Notes under the pieces: model-generated
The model's database searches: none
What the model saw: only the letters and a program-made list of their open reading frames with translations
What the model was told of the DNA's origin: nothing
Made by a program: the position numbers and the translations under genes
Shown: positions 1 through 6,873 of the stretch, one piece after another
Layout of the letters: each line of letters opens with the position of its first letter
How positions within the stretch are numbered: the stretch's first letter is position 1
Origin: Kiritimatiellia bacterium
Lineage (GTDB): Bacteria > Verrucomicrobiota > Kiritimatiellia > CAIQIC01 > Lenti-01
Assembly: GCA_017540905.1 (NCBI GenBank)
Contig: JAFYAC010000038.1
Location: forward strand, 1 to 35,185
Reading direction: 5' to 3'
DNA: 35,185 nucleotides

Positions 1-2
1 CC

Positions 3-923
3 TCCGCCTCCAAGAAAACCTCCTCCATCTTCCAGGAACTCGCCGACGCCCCCGCCATCGCCCCCATCTACGCCTTCCCCGTCACCGCCCCCGTCCTCCT
101 CGCCCTCGGCGCAGGCGTATTCACCGCCTGCCTCGCCACCGAGACCGGCCGCGCCATCCTCTCCGAAATCAAGCGCTGCCGGCGCCTCCGCGAAAAACTC
201 CCCGCCTCCCCCTCCCTGCGCGGCTCCCCTACACCGGAAGAACTCGAAGCCGACGGCGCACTCCAGCCCCGCACCTTGGCCATCCGCCTGCGCATCGGCT
301 CCCGCCTGGCCGACCTCGAACCCACGCTGGCCCGCACCTACCGCCACAAAAAGCTCCCCAACGGCCAAAAGCGCCTCGCCGCCCGCGCTCCCGGCCTCAA
401 GGGGTGGCTCGCCGACCGCCGCGTCACCCTCAACTACTCCACCCTCGTCCGCTACAAAAAACTCGCGCAGCGCCTCCGCCAGCTCCTCGCCCTCGACGAC
501 CGCCTCCCCCTCGAATGGCTCCTGCCCGGCGCATCCCCCGACCGCCCGCTCCCCGCCGACCTACAGGCCCCCTGCTCCGCCGCGCGCCGACGCCTCGCCC
601 GCCTCCTGCGCGAGCACCGGAACTTCGACCGCCTGCGCAAGCACGTCGAGGCGAAGCTCGGCATCCCCGAGCTGCTGACCGTTCGCCGCAACGCCCGCCG
701 CGCGAAGGAAGCGGCCCGCTCCCGCCGTTGGCTGGCGAAACAGAAGCCAATCCACCGCCAGTCGGTGGTCCTCGGCGACTACACGGTGAACGCGGACCCG
801 ACCCGACTGGACGCGACGGCACACGCCTTCGCCCGCTTCCTGCGCGAAAAAGAACTGCCGCCGAAACTCGCCGCGCACCGCGACCGCTTCCTCCGCCAGC
901 TCGCCGACGCCTCCGCCACCTGA
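3..923 (+). CDS. Unrecognised protein, 5' end outside the window
   Basis: The reading frame is already open at position 3 and runs to a TGA at 921-923, so the start lies upstream of the window; a shorter reading from a TTG at 276 is possible but discards an open stretch with similar codon use. Near the visible N-terminus there is a hydrophobic stretch (FPVTAPVLLALGAGVFTACL, about residues 25-44 of the visible part) that could span the membrane. The remainder is very rich in Arg, Ala and Leu (long basic helices such as RRRLARLLREHRNFDRLRKH) and contains no motif I recognise. Codons end mainly in C (CTC, GCC, CGC), unlike the G-ending codons of the + strand genes at 1423 and 28900. It could be an accessory or mobile-element protein; no function is assigned. 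Confidence 0.6.
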   Translation, partial: SASKKTSSIFQELADAPAIAPIYAFPVTAPVLLALGAGVFTACLATETGRAILSEIKRCRRLREKLPASPSLRGSPTPEELEADGALQPRTLAIRLRIGSRLADLEPTLARTYRHKKLPNGQKRLAARAPGLKGWLADRRVTLNYSTLVRYKKLAQRLRQLLALDDRLPLEWLLPGASPDRPLPADLQAPCSAARRRLARLLREHRNFDRLRKHVEAKLGIPELLTVRRNARRAKEAARSRRWLAKQKPIHRQSVVLGDYTVNADPTRLDATAHAFARFLREKELPPKLAAHRDRFLRQLADASAT

Positions 924-1422
924 CAGGCATACCCTCGCGCCCCCCTCCGCTTCAACGCCATCCGCTACGCATCGCACCAGTTGCGGATGGCCTCGCGGCA
1001 TTGTCGGGGCCAGTCCCGAATGCTGATTAGATAAGCTCCGGCCACACATGGAACAAAGTCCGGCGGGAGGCGGAAGAGTGGAAGCAAAGACCGCGCTGTC
1101 CGGCAAGCACCCAGGTTGGGTGCGTTTTCCAAACGCGCGCAGCGAATGGTGGGAAGGGAGGGCTGGTTTTCATGTGTGGGAGAATGGGGGAAAAAGGCGG
1201 AAAACACCCATGATTACTGTAATTGCAAAAGTAAAGGAGGCGGGCGGGGTTGCGGTTCTTCCGGGGGCTCAGGAGCGGTGGGGGGGCGGGGTGGTGGCGT
1301 TCCCGGCGGGGCACCGCGCAGGGGGGAAAAAGGGAAGGTTGTAACTTTTCCGGGCGCCGGGGGTATGCAGGGCGGGACGGAGATGCTACCATCGGGCATC
1401 CAGCAAGGAACGGAGATACGAC
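924..1422. other. Gene-free spacer before the chaperone cassette
   Basis: About 500 bases without a convincing gene. It holds a copy (about 1007-1055, minus orientation) of a repeat also present near 23081-23130, a degenerate copy of the dispersed TTTTCCGTAATC-type motif (1199-1231), a purine-rich stretch near 1330 and a possible operator palindrome at 1333-1351. G richness on the + strand begins inside this spacer. The promoter of the cassette at 1423 presumably lies here, but I see no convincing -35/-10 pair. Confidence 0.6.
1333..1351. promoter_or_regulatory. Imperfect palindrome, possible operator
   Basis: GGAAGGTTGTAACTTTTCC is a 19-base imperfect inverted repeat located 72-90 bases upstream of the first chaperone start. 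Its position and symmetry suit a regulator binding site for the cassette, but it occurs once in the window and nothing else supports it. Confidence 0.2.
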
Positions 1423-1827
1423 ATGCAAGCCGCTTTCGAAGACATCCAACGACTCGCCGCCGGGAGGTGGCCGGACGCCTGTTCGACCGCAGGGGACCAG
1501 TGTTTCACCCTCGACGCGGGCGCGTTCCGCGCGGAGTTCTTCCGCGCGCCGGGGGACCCCGCCGGCGACGTGTGCGTGCGGGCCAAGGTGCTGGATCTGG
1601 GCGGGGTGCGCCGGGCGGGGGCCTTCGCGGTCGCGGCGGTGCAGGGGAATTACTTCTGGGGCGGGACGCGCGGGGCGACGCTGTCGCTCGGCTCCGACAA
1701 CGCGCTGTGGCTGACCGAACGCCGCGAGGCGGCGGAGCTGGCGGACGCGGAGTCGCTGGAGGCGTGTCTGGCGGATTTCGCGCTGACGATCGACGACTGG
1801 CGGGAAAGGAGCGCGCTCTATGCCTGA
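1423..1827 (+). CDS. CesT/Tir-type type III secretion chaperone-like protein (first of two)
   Basis: A 134-residue acidic protein with the size and pattern of class I type III secretion chaperones (CesT/SicP fold), which bind the N-terminal region of an effector in the cytoplasm and deliver it to the secretion ATPase. The C-terminal half shows the characteristic run: a small-residue segment ending in QGNYFWGGTRGATLSLGSDN (about 71-90), then a beta strand (ALWLTERREAAEL), a loop, and a final amphipathic helix (LEACLADFALTIDDWRE). The start ATG is preceded by GGAG with suitable spacing. Its last 8 bases overlap the next gene, so the two are translationally coupled. The assignment rests on pattern recognition of a divergent family; a non-secretion YbjN-like protein with the same fold is the main alternative. 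Confidence 0.7.
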   Translation: MQAAFEDIQRLAAGRWPDACSTAGDQCFTLDAGAFRAEFFRAPGDPAGDVCVRAKVLDLGGVRRAGAFAVAAVQGNYFWGGTRGATLSLGSDNALWLTERREAAELADAESLEACLADFALTIDDWRERSALYA

Positions 1828-2251
1828 TCTCCGCGAGCAGTTCGAGGATGTCCTGGAGGAGTTCTCCGCGGCGACCGGCCTGGACGTGTCGCTGGTCGGG
1901 GACGCGGCGTGCCTGACGGTGGACGACGAGATCATCGTCAACATCCAGTACATGGACCGGTCGGACACGGTGCTGCTGTGGTCGCCGGTGGGAGGCTTCG
2001 GTGGCACGGACGCGCCGGACGCGGGGGCGAAGGCGCTGGCGCTGCTGCGGCTGGGGGACCTCGGCGGCCCCTCGGCGGGCTTCACGCTGGCGCTGGACGC
2101 GGATGCGGATGTGGTGCTCGCGCTCGACCGGCGCAGCGCGCGGGTGGTGTCGTCCGCGGACGCGCTGGCGGGCTGGATCGAGGCGCTCGTGCGCGCGGTA
2201 CGCGCGGTGCGGGAGCATTTCGCCGTGAATTTCCCGGCGGGGGAGGACTGA
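1820..2251 (+). CDS. CesT/Tir-type type III secretion chaperone-like protein (second of two)
   Basis: A 143-residue acidic protein that follows the CesT-type chaperone order: N-terminal amphipathic helix (LREQFEDVLEEFSAATGL), three strands (ACLTVDDEIIVNIQYM, DTVLLWSPVG), a helix (DAGAKALALLRLGDLG), strands (GFTLALDADADVVLALDRR) and a closing helix (ADALAGWIEALVRAVRAVREHF). Of the two chaperone-like genes it fits the family best. The start ATG lies within the end of the preceding gene (8-base overlap), and the large gene begins 3 bases after its stop, so the three genes look like one transcript. Two small unrelated-looking chaperones ahead of one large product suggest either two binding sites on the effector or a heterodimeric chaperone; this is inference. 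Confidence 0.75.
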   Translation: MPDLREQFEDVLEEFSAATGLDVSLVGDAACLTVDDEIIVNIQYMDRSDTVLLWSPVGGFGGTDAPDAGAKALALLRLGDLGGPSAGFTLALDADADVVLALDRRSARVVSSADALAGWIEALVRAVRAVREHFAVNFPAGED

Positions 2252-2254
2252 GCC

Positions 2255-5200
2255 ATGCCGAACTCTCCCGGAATCGTCGGACCGAACGTCCCCGTCATGC
2301 CGAACCCGCCGGTGGTGGACCCGGTGCCGCCGCAGGTGCCGCCGCCGCAGGTGCAACCGCCGCCGCAGGTGCAGCCGCCGCAGGTGCAGCCGGTCGACAA
2401 CCAACCCGTCCACGACCCGGTGGTCCAGGATGTGGTGCTGAACGGCGCGGACGGGCCGAATTTCGAGAACGGCGCGGGGCAGGCGCTGCACCTGGCGCAG
2501 GCGCACGATCTGGGCAGCGGCCGCGACTGGGACATCTCGTCGGCGAAGGACGCCGCGGAGCTCGCCGCGCGGTCGGCCAAGCGCATACGGGAGATGGTGT
2601 CTGGGTCGGCCGATTTCCGGCAGTACGAAACGAACGTGGCCGATTTCGTGGCCGGGGTGCTCGACGCGCACCCGGAGGCCGAGGCGGCGATCGGCCCCGC
2701 CTACACGAAGCTGCTGCAGAAGCTCTCCGCGCTGCGCGACCTTCGCGCGGTCTTCGCCTCCGGCATCAAGGACGGCTCGAACCACGCGGACGACCCGCGC
2801 GCGGCGCTCGACTCCATCCGCAAGCACCTGCGCGTCTTCCGCTACGAGACGCAGCGGGTCCTCTCCAAGGCCGGCTTCGCGGCGGGCGCCCAGGAGAAGA
2901 ACGAGCTCGCGATGCGCGCGATCCAGAACTTCTTCACCTTCGGCGCGAAGCACCACGTCTCGCTCGACGAGTTCCGCGCCATCGAGGACGCCGAGCGGGA
3001 ATTCTTCGCCGCCGTCGGCGAGCTCGAGGCCGCCGTGGAGCGCATCGACCCGAACGCCGTGGAACCCGCCCAGCCGCCGAACTTCGCCCTCCGCGACGTC
3101 CTCCCGGCGGTGCTCGACCTCTCGCACCGGACGAACGAGCGGATCCGCGCCTTCCAGGACGCCGACGCCTCCACGGCGGCCCTCCGCGGCATCCTCGGCG
3201 AAATCCCCTCCAAGGGCGGCAGCCGCCGGGTCGACTTCACGGCCGGCATCGGCCTGCTGATCGGCCTGGGCTTCCCGGGCACCTTCGCGGCGGGGGCGAA
3301 GGTGGGCGCCCGCTTCAAGGTCTCCGCTGACATCTCGGTCCCCGACGGCGGCGGGCCGCTGACCGTCACCTTCCGCATCGGCGGCGGCGCGGAAGCCAAG
3401 GCTCTTCTGCGCGGGCTGCCCCTCACCAAGACCGCGTCGGTCAAGGCCGATGCCGGCCTCTCGGGCACCGCCGAGCACTTCACCACCCGCACCTACGCGA
3501 CCGTCGACGACCTCATCCTCGACGCCCGCCGCAACAAACTCGCCTTCGGGCGCACCCTCCTCGGCTACGTCGCCCGCCCCTTCGTCGAGTTCGGCTCCGC
3601 GGTCGGGCGGCTCGGCAAGACCCTCTTCCGCTGGATGGGCCGCCGCAGCGACGAAACCAAGCTGGTCAACGCCAGCTACCTCGAACTCCTCAAGCACCGC
3701 GGCGTCGTCGGCGCCCTCGACGGCTTCCTCGCCCAGCGCGCCAACCCCATGGTCGTCTCCGAACGCACCGGCGTCCTCCTCACCGGCAACGTCGCCGCGC
3801 AGGCCTCCGGCAGCATCCTCGGCTTCGCGACCGCGGGCGCGTCCGGCTCCCTCGCGCGCTCCATCGAAGTGCGCGTGAAGGGCAAGATGTTCATCCCCGC
3901 GGCCCGCACCATCCGCCAAAGCGAAGACCCCCGCGCCCTGCTGCGCCCCGGACCGGGCGGCGGCGAACCCGCCATCCTGCCCCAGGTCCACTCCTACGAC
4001 GAACTCCTCGCCTCCTACGAAGACCTCCTCGCCGCCCTCCGCGCCGCCCCCCCCAAGGACACCCCCGCCTGGGCCACCTTCGCCAACGCCGTGCGCACCC
4101 ACCTCGTCGCGGCCGAAGCCCTGCACCGCGACGGCCACCTCACCCGCGAACAGGCCGACCGCCTGCTCGCCCGCTTCTCCGACCCCGGCGTCCGCATCCC
4201 GCCCGATATCTACCGCGAATACCTCATGGACGGCGTCGCCGGCGCCAAGCCCCCCAAGATTCGCACCTCCGCCCAGGGCGAAATCAAGGTCAGCGTCCTC
4301 TCCAAGCAGACCGACTCCTTCTTCGGCGGCCTCGTACCCAACCCCATCGCCGGGGCCGCCGTCGCCGGCGTCGCGCAGATCGCCCGCCGGAACATCGGCC
4401 TCGACAACCTCCTCCGCTACAGCTGGACGAGCGAAAAACCCGCCAACCCCGGCGCCGACCCCCGCCCCTGGGAAAACACCGTCAAGACCACCCGCCGCCT
4501 CTCCTTCATGTCCAACGCGCCGGTGCGGGCCATCCTCGACCACGTCGTCCGCGCCAAGATCGAGGCCCGCACCGGGACCCGCCCCGGCACCGAAGTCGAC
4601 AAGGAAATCCGCGACGCCATGCTCAAGGAAGCGGCCATCACCCTCCTGCCCAAGATTGCCTTCGCCGGCGCCAAGAAAGCGGTCCTCGACTGGCTCGCCG
4701 TCCCCGAGAACCAGGAAAAACTCGCCCGCTTCGTCCTCGAGCACATCGACATTCCCCTCGGCATCCTGATCCCCTTCATCGAGCACCTCATCGAGAACCC
4801 CCTCGAAGCCATCGAAGACGCCTTCACCGCCTTCATCTACCTCCGCGGCACCGACATCGCCTGGCAGACCGAAAGAGTGCAGACCCTCGAATGGAGCTAC
4901 GAAGACGGCAACCTCGTCGGCTACGCCCTCTACGACGAAACCAGCACCAAGACCGGCATCAGCGTCGATCCCGTCGGCGTGGGGCTGGGCGGTTCCGGGG
5001 ACATCTCCTACACCGTCACCGAGTCCGTCAAGAAACAGGGCATGATGGTCAACCCGACCCTGACCACCCTGATGGGCAAGACCGAACAATTCCTCTTCGC
5101 CGACACCGGCGCCACGGCGCCCGGCAACTCCGAAGCCTTCAAGAACTGGCTCTGCAAGCACCGCGCGGCCATCGAAGACGCCATGCGGCCCATCCGCGAC

Positions 5201-5410
5201 AACACCCCCGAAGCCCTTGCCATCAAGGCGCGGGCCATCGAAGCCACCGACGGCGACCCCTCGGCCGTCCGCGAAATCGAAACCGCGTGGAACGCCGTCC
5301 GCGACCTCCCCGATGCCGCCCTTCCCGAAGCCCACCTCGAAGCCCACCGCCGCCTCCTCACCACCCTCGTCACCGCCTTCCGCGCCCCCCTCGCCCGTGC
5401 CGCCGCCTGA
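2255..5410 (+). CDS. Large putative type III secreted effector
   Basis: A 1051-residue protein that I do not recognise by sequence. It has no Sec signal peptide; instead residues 1-60 are Pro/Val/Gln-rich with PPQVQP-type repeats, a disordered type of N-terminus common in type III effectors. Residues about 95-300 are helical. Residues about 322-400 and 505-545 are rich in alternating small and hydrophobic residues (DFTAGIGLLIGLGFPG, LTGNVAAQASGSILGFATAG), a pattern compatible with beta-barrel or pore-like segments. Residues 780-865 are helical, 875-935 beta-rich, and the last 90 helical. It starts 3 bases after the second chaperone gene, which is the chief argument for secretion. Large beta-rich AvrE/DspE-type effectors are a possible analogue, not an identification. 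Codon choice shifts from mixed or G-ending to strongly C-ending between about 2.6 and 3.5 kb, suggesting a mosaic origin. A non-effector toxin or structural protein is possible. Confidence 0.6.
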   Translation: MPNSPGIVGPNVPVMPNPPVVDPVPPQVPPPQVQPPPQVQPPQVQPVDNQPVHDPVVQDVVLNGADGPNFENGAGQALHLAQAHDLGSGRDWDISSAKDAAELAARSAKRIREMVSGSADFRQYETNVADFVAGVLDAHPEAEAAIGPAYTKLLQKLSALRDLRAVFASGIKDGSNHADDPRAALDSIRKHLRVFRYETQRVLSKAGFAAGAQEKNELAMRAIQNFFTFGAKHHVSLDEFRAIEDAEREFFAAVGELEAAVERIDPNAVEPAQPPNFALRDVLPAVLDLSHRTNERIRAFQDADASTAALRGILGEIPSKGGSRRVDFTAGIGLLIGLGFPGTFAAGAKVGARFKVSADISVPDGGGPLTVTFRIGGGAEAKALLRGLPLTKTASVKADAGLSGTAEHFTTRTYATVDDLILDARRNKLAFGRTLLGYVARPFVEFGSAVGRLGKTLFRWMGRRSDETKLVNASYLELLKHRGVVGALDGFLAQRANPMVVSERTGVLLTGNVAAQASGSILGFATAGASGSLARSIEVRVKGKMFIPAARTIRQSEDPRALLRPGPGGGEPAILPQVHSYDELLASYEDLLAALRAAPPKDTPAWATFANAVRTHLVAAEALHRDGHLTREQADRLLARFSDPGVRIPPDIYREYLMDGVAGAKPPKIRTSAQGEIKVSVLSKQTDSFFGGLVPNPIAGAAVAGVAQIARRNIGLDNLLRYSWTSEKPANPGADPRPWENTVKTTRRLSFMSNAPVRAILDHVVRAKIEARTGTRPGTEVDKEIRDAMLKEAAITLLPKIAFAGAKKAVLDWLAVPENQEKLARFVLEHIDIPLGILIPFIEHLIENPLEAIEDAFTAFIYLRGTDIAWQTERVQTLEWSYEDGNLVGYALYDETSTKTGISVDPVGVGLGGSGDISYTVTESVKKQGMMVNPTLTTLMGKTEQFLFADTGATAPGNSEAFKNWLCKHRAAIEDAMRPIRDNTPEALAIKARAIEATDGDPSAVREIETAWNAVRDLPDAALPEAHLEAHRRLLTTLVTAFRAPLARAAA

Positions 5411-5478
5411 CGCGCGCAGCGTGGCGAGGCTTGTTCCCCGCCCCCCCCCCGCCCCCCGTCGCCTTTTGCACGGTCGGC

Positions 5479-5575
5479 GGGAGGGCCCGGCTCCGTCCGG
5501 GCCACGTCCAAGGGAAACGGGAAAGGCATTGCAGGTACGTCCTTTTGCATGGTCGCGGCAAAGCGCGGCCCTCCC
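5479..5575. repeat. Fold-back element with GGGAGGGCC ends, copy 1
   Basis: A 97-base segment begins GGGAGGGCC (5479-5487) and ends GGCCCTCCC (5567-5575), the exact reverse complement. Inside the left end a hairpin GGCCCGG-ctcc-gtCCGGGCC-like sequence is visible, and the right end carries a GC-rich block of similar build. A relative with the two end types swapped lies at 14894-14979. It sits between the large + strand gene and the end of aat, where it could also help terminate transcription, although no T run follows. Confidence 0.5.
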
Positions 5576-5579
5576 CTCT

Positions 5580-6305
5580 TCAGGGCGTGGAGGGCGGAGG
5601 AAGCAACGTTCCCCAGTCGATGGCCGCGGCGGAGGACAGGGCGTCCTCCAGGCGGGCGAGGTAGTCGGCGCGGGGGATGGGCACCGCGCCGAAGCGGGCC
5701 ATGTGGGGGGACGGGGTCTGGCAGTCGATGAAGGGGCATCCGGCCTCGAAGAGCGCGGTCGCCATCGCGGCGAAGGCGCACTTGGAGGCATCGGGAACGA
5801 GGTGGAACATGGACTCGCCGCAGAAGCACGCCCCGACGGCCACGCCGTAGAGGCCGCCCACGAGCTTCCCGCCAAGCCAAGCTTCGGCGGAATGCGCGTG
5901 GCCGGCGCGGTGCAGCGCGGTGTAGCCGCGGCGGAGGGACGGCGTGATCCACGTGTCCTCCCCGCCGGGACGCGGCGAGCGCGCGCACGCGGCGATGACT
6001 TCCGGGAAAGCGCGGTCGACCGTGATCCCGAACGGCCGCTTCTTCAGCATCCGCCGCAGGGTGTGCGGAACCCGGAAGTTCTCCCGCAACAGCACGAAGC
6101 GCGGGTCGGGGGAGTGCCATGTGACGAGGCCGCGCCAGACCGACCAGGGGAAGATTCCGCCGCGGTAGGCCGCCAAAAGGCGCGGAACGGAGTAGTCGCC
6201 GCCGAGCGCGAGCAGGCCATCCGGGTCGGGCGCGGCGAGCGACGCGGGAGGGAAGTCCGGCGAGCCGGGGTCCAGCAGCCAGGGGCCGGTGCGTGGGCGC
6301 CGCAT
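5580..6305 (-). CDS. aat: Leucyl/phenylalanyl-tRNA--protein transferase
   Basis: The 241-residue cytoplasmic enzyme transfers Leu or Phe from charged tRNA to the N-terminal Arg or Lys of proteins, creating a destabilising residue that ClpS then presents to ClpAP. Family landmarks are all present: GGIFPW (49-54), the WHSPDPRF segment, HSAEAW followed by GGKLVGGLYGVAVGACFCGESMF, and the C-terminal FIDCQTPSPHMARFGA. Length is typical for Aat. The start lies 3 bases after the clpS stop, so the two form an operon and share a pathway. I am confident of this call. Confidence 0.96.
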   Translation of the reverse strand: MRRPRTGPWLLDPGSPDFPPASLAAPDPDGLLALGGDYSVPRLLAAYRGGIFPWSVWRGLVTWHSPDPRFVLLRENFRVPHTLRRMLKKRPFGITVDRAFPEVIAACARSPRPGGEDTWITPSLRRGYTALHRAGHAHSAEAWLGGKLVGGLYGVAVGACFCGESMFHLVPDASKCAFAAMATALFEAGCPFIDCQTPSPHMARFGAVPIPRADYLARLEDALSSAAAIDWGTLLPPPSTP

Positions 6306-6308
6306 CCG

Positions 6309-6617
6309 CTACACGCTTTCCACGGCGGCCCGCAGGCCGAGCTCGCGCAGTTCCGCCGCGTGCTTCTCGGCGTCGGGACGGGCTTCGACCTCGGCGATGG
6401 CCCGGCCGGTGTTGTGCGCTTCCAGCGCGATTGCCTCCGCCAGCGGCTCCGTGTGCCCGAACACGCCCATCAGCGCCGCGATCACGTGGTCGAACGTGTT
6501 GAAGTCGTCGTTGAAGAGCACGACCTGGCTGTCCCAGCCCGTCCCCGTGCCGGTCGAGTCGAGCACGGCGGTCGCGGAATCGGCATCCTGGAGCGTGGCG
6601 GAGTCTCGCGGTTTCAT
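6309..6617 (-). CDS. clpS: ATP-dependent Clp protease adaptor ClpS
   Basis: A 102-residue adaptor that binds proteins bearing N-terminal Leu, Phe, Trp or Tyr and hands them to ClpA for degradation by ClpP. The core begins QVVLFNDDFNTFDHVIAALM; NDDFNT (36-41) contains the Asn and Asp residues that hold the substrate amino terminus, and EAHNTGRA (66-73) corresponds to the conserved His-containing strip of the binding pocket. The first 28 residues are a disordered Thr/Ser/Gly-rich extension, which in known ClpS engages the ClpA pore. It is immediately followed by aat, the enzyme that makes ClpS substrates. clpA and clpP are not in the window. Confidence 0.96.
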   Translation of the reverse strand: MKPRDSATLQDADSATAVLDSTGTGTGWDSQVVLFNDDFNTFDHVIAALMGVFGHTEPLAEAIALEAHNTGRAIAEVEARPDAEKHAAELRELGLRAAVESV

Positions 6618-6672
6618 GGTCGCCAGTCTAGCACGGCGCCCTGCCCGTGCGCAATCCCGGCCGCGCCCGGCG

Positions 6673-6734
6673 CGGTTTCATGGCGGGCAGGGGAAGGAAA
6701 AACAGGCGAAAAACAGAATGTTTTCCTTAATCTC
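6673..6734 (+). repeat. Dispersed intergenic motif, copy ending TGTTTTCCTTAATCTC
   Basis: This stretch runs from GGTTTCATGG through GGAAAAAC to TGTTTTCCTTAATCTC (6719-6734). The same order of blocks recurs at 12098-12155, 23147-23205 and, in shorter form, 23413-23451 and 28806-28834. The GGAAAAC and GTTTTCC blocks can pair. It lies upstream of clpS and reads away from it. Confidence 0.6.
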
Positions 6735-6836
6735 GCGAATGGATCGGACGGCGCGCCCAGAGACCCTCCCGGGAGGGGGGCGGCGGAGGTGGAAGGGGGC
6801 GGTGGGGGATGGACGGGGATGGGCGGGGGGATGGCT

Positions 6837-6852
6837 GTCGAGTGCAATCGAC
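6837..6852. repeat. GTCGAGTGCAATCGAC palindrome
   Basis: An imperfect palindrome of the same type as the CGATTGCAATCG clusters at 12159-12191 and 25549-25594. It sits 22 bases beyond the gspF stop, in the spacer before clpS. Confidence 0.45.
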
Positions 6853-6873
6853 TGCCGGGGATTCCCGGGGATG

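Noticed and set aside
965-1207. An 80-residue minus strand frame ending REAIRNWCDA, considered as a transposase remnant
   Set aside because: No recognisable domain, no ribosome binding site, and part of it is a dispersed repeat shared with 23081-23130.
1505-5875. A 1456-residue open frame on the minus strand
   Set aside because: It is the antisense shadow of the chaperone/effector genes in GC-rich DNA; its translation is low-complexity Gly/Ala/Glu and Arg/Pro sequence with no domain, and + strand frames have good starts and coupling.
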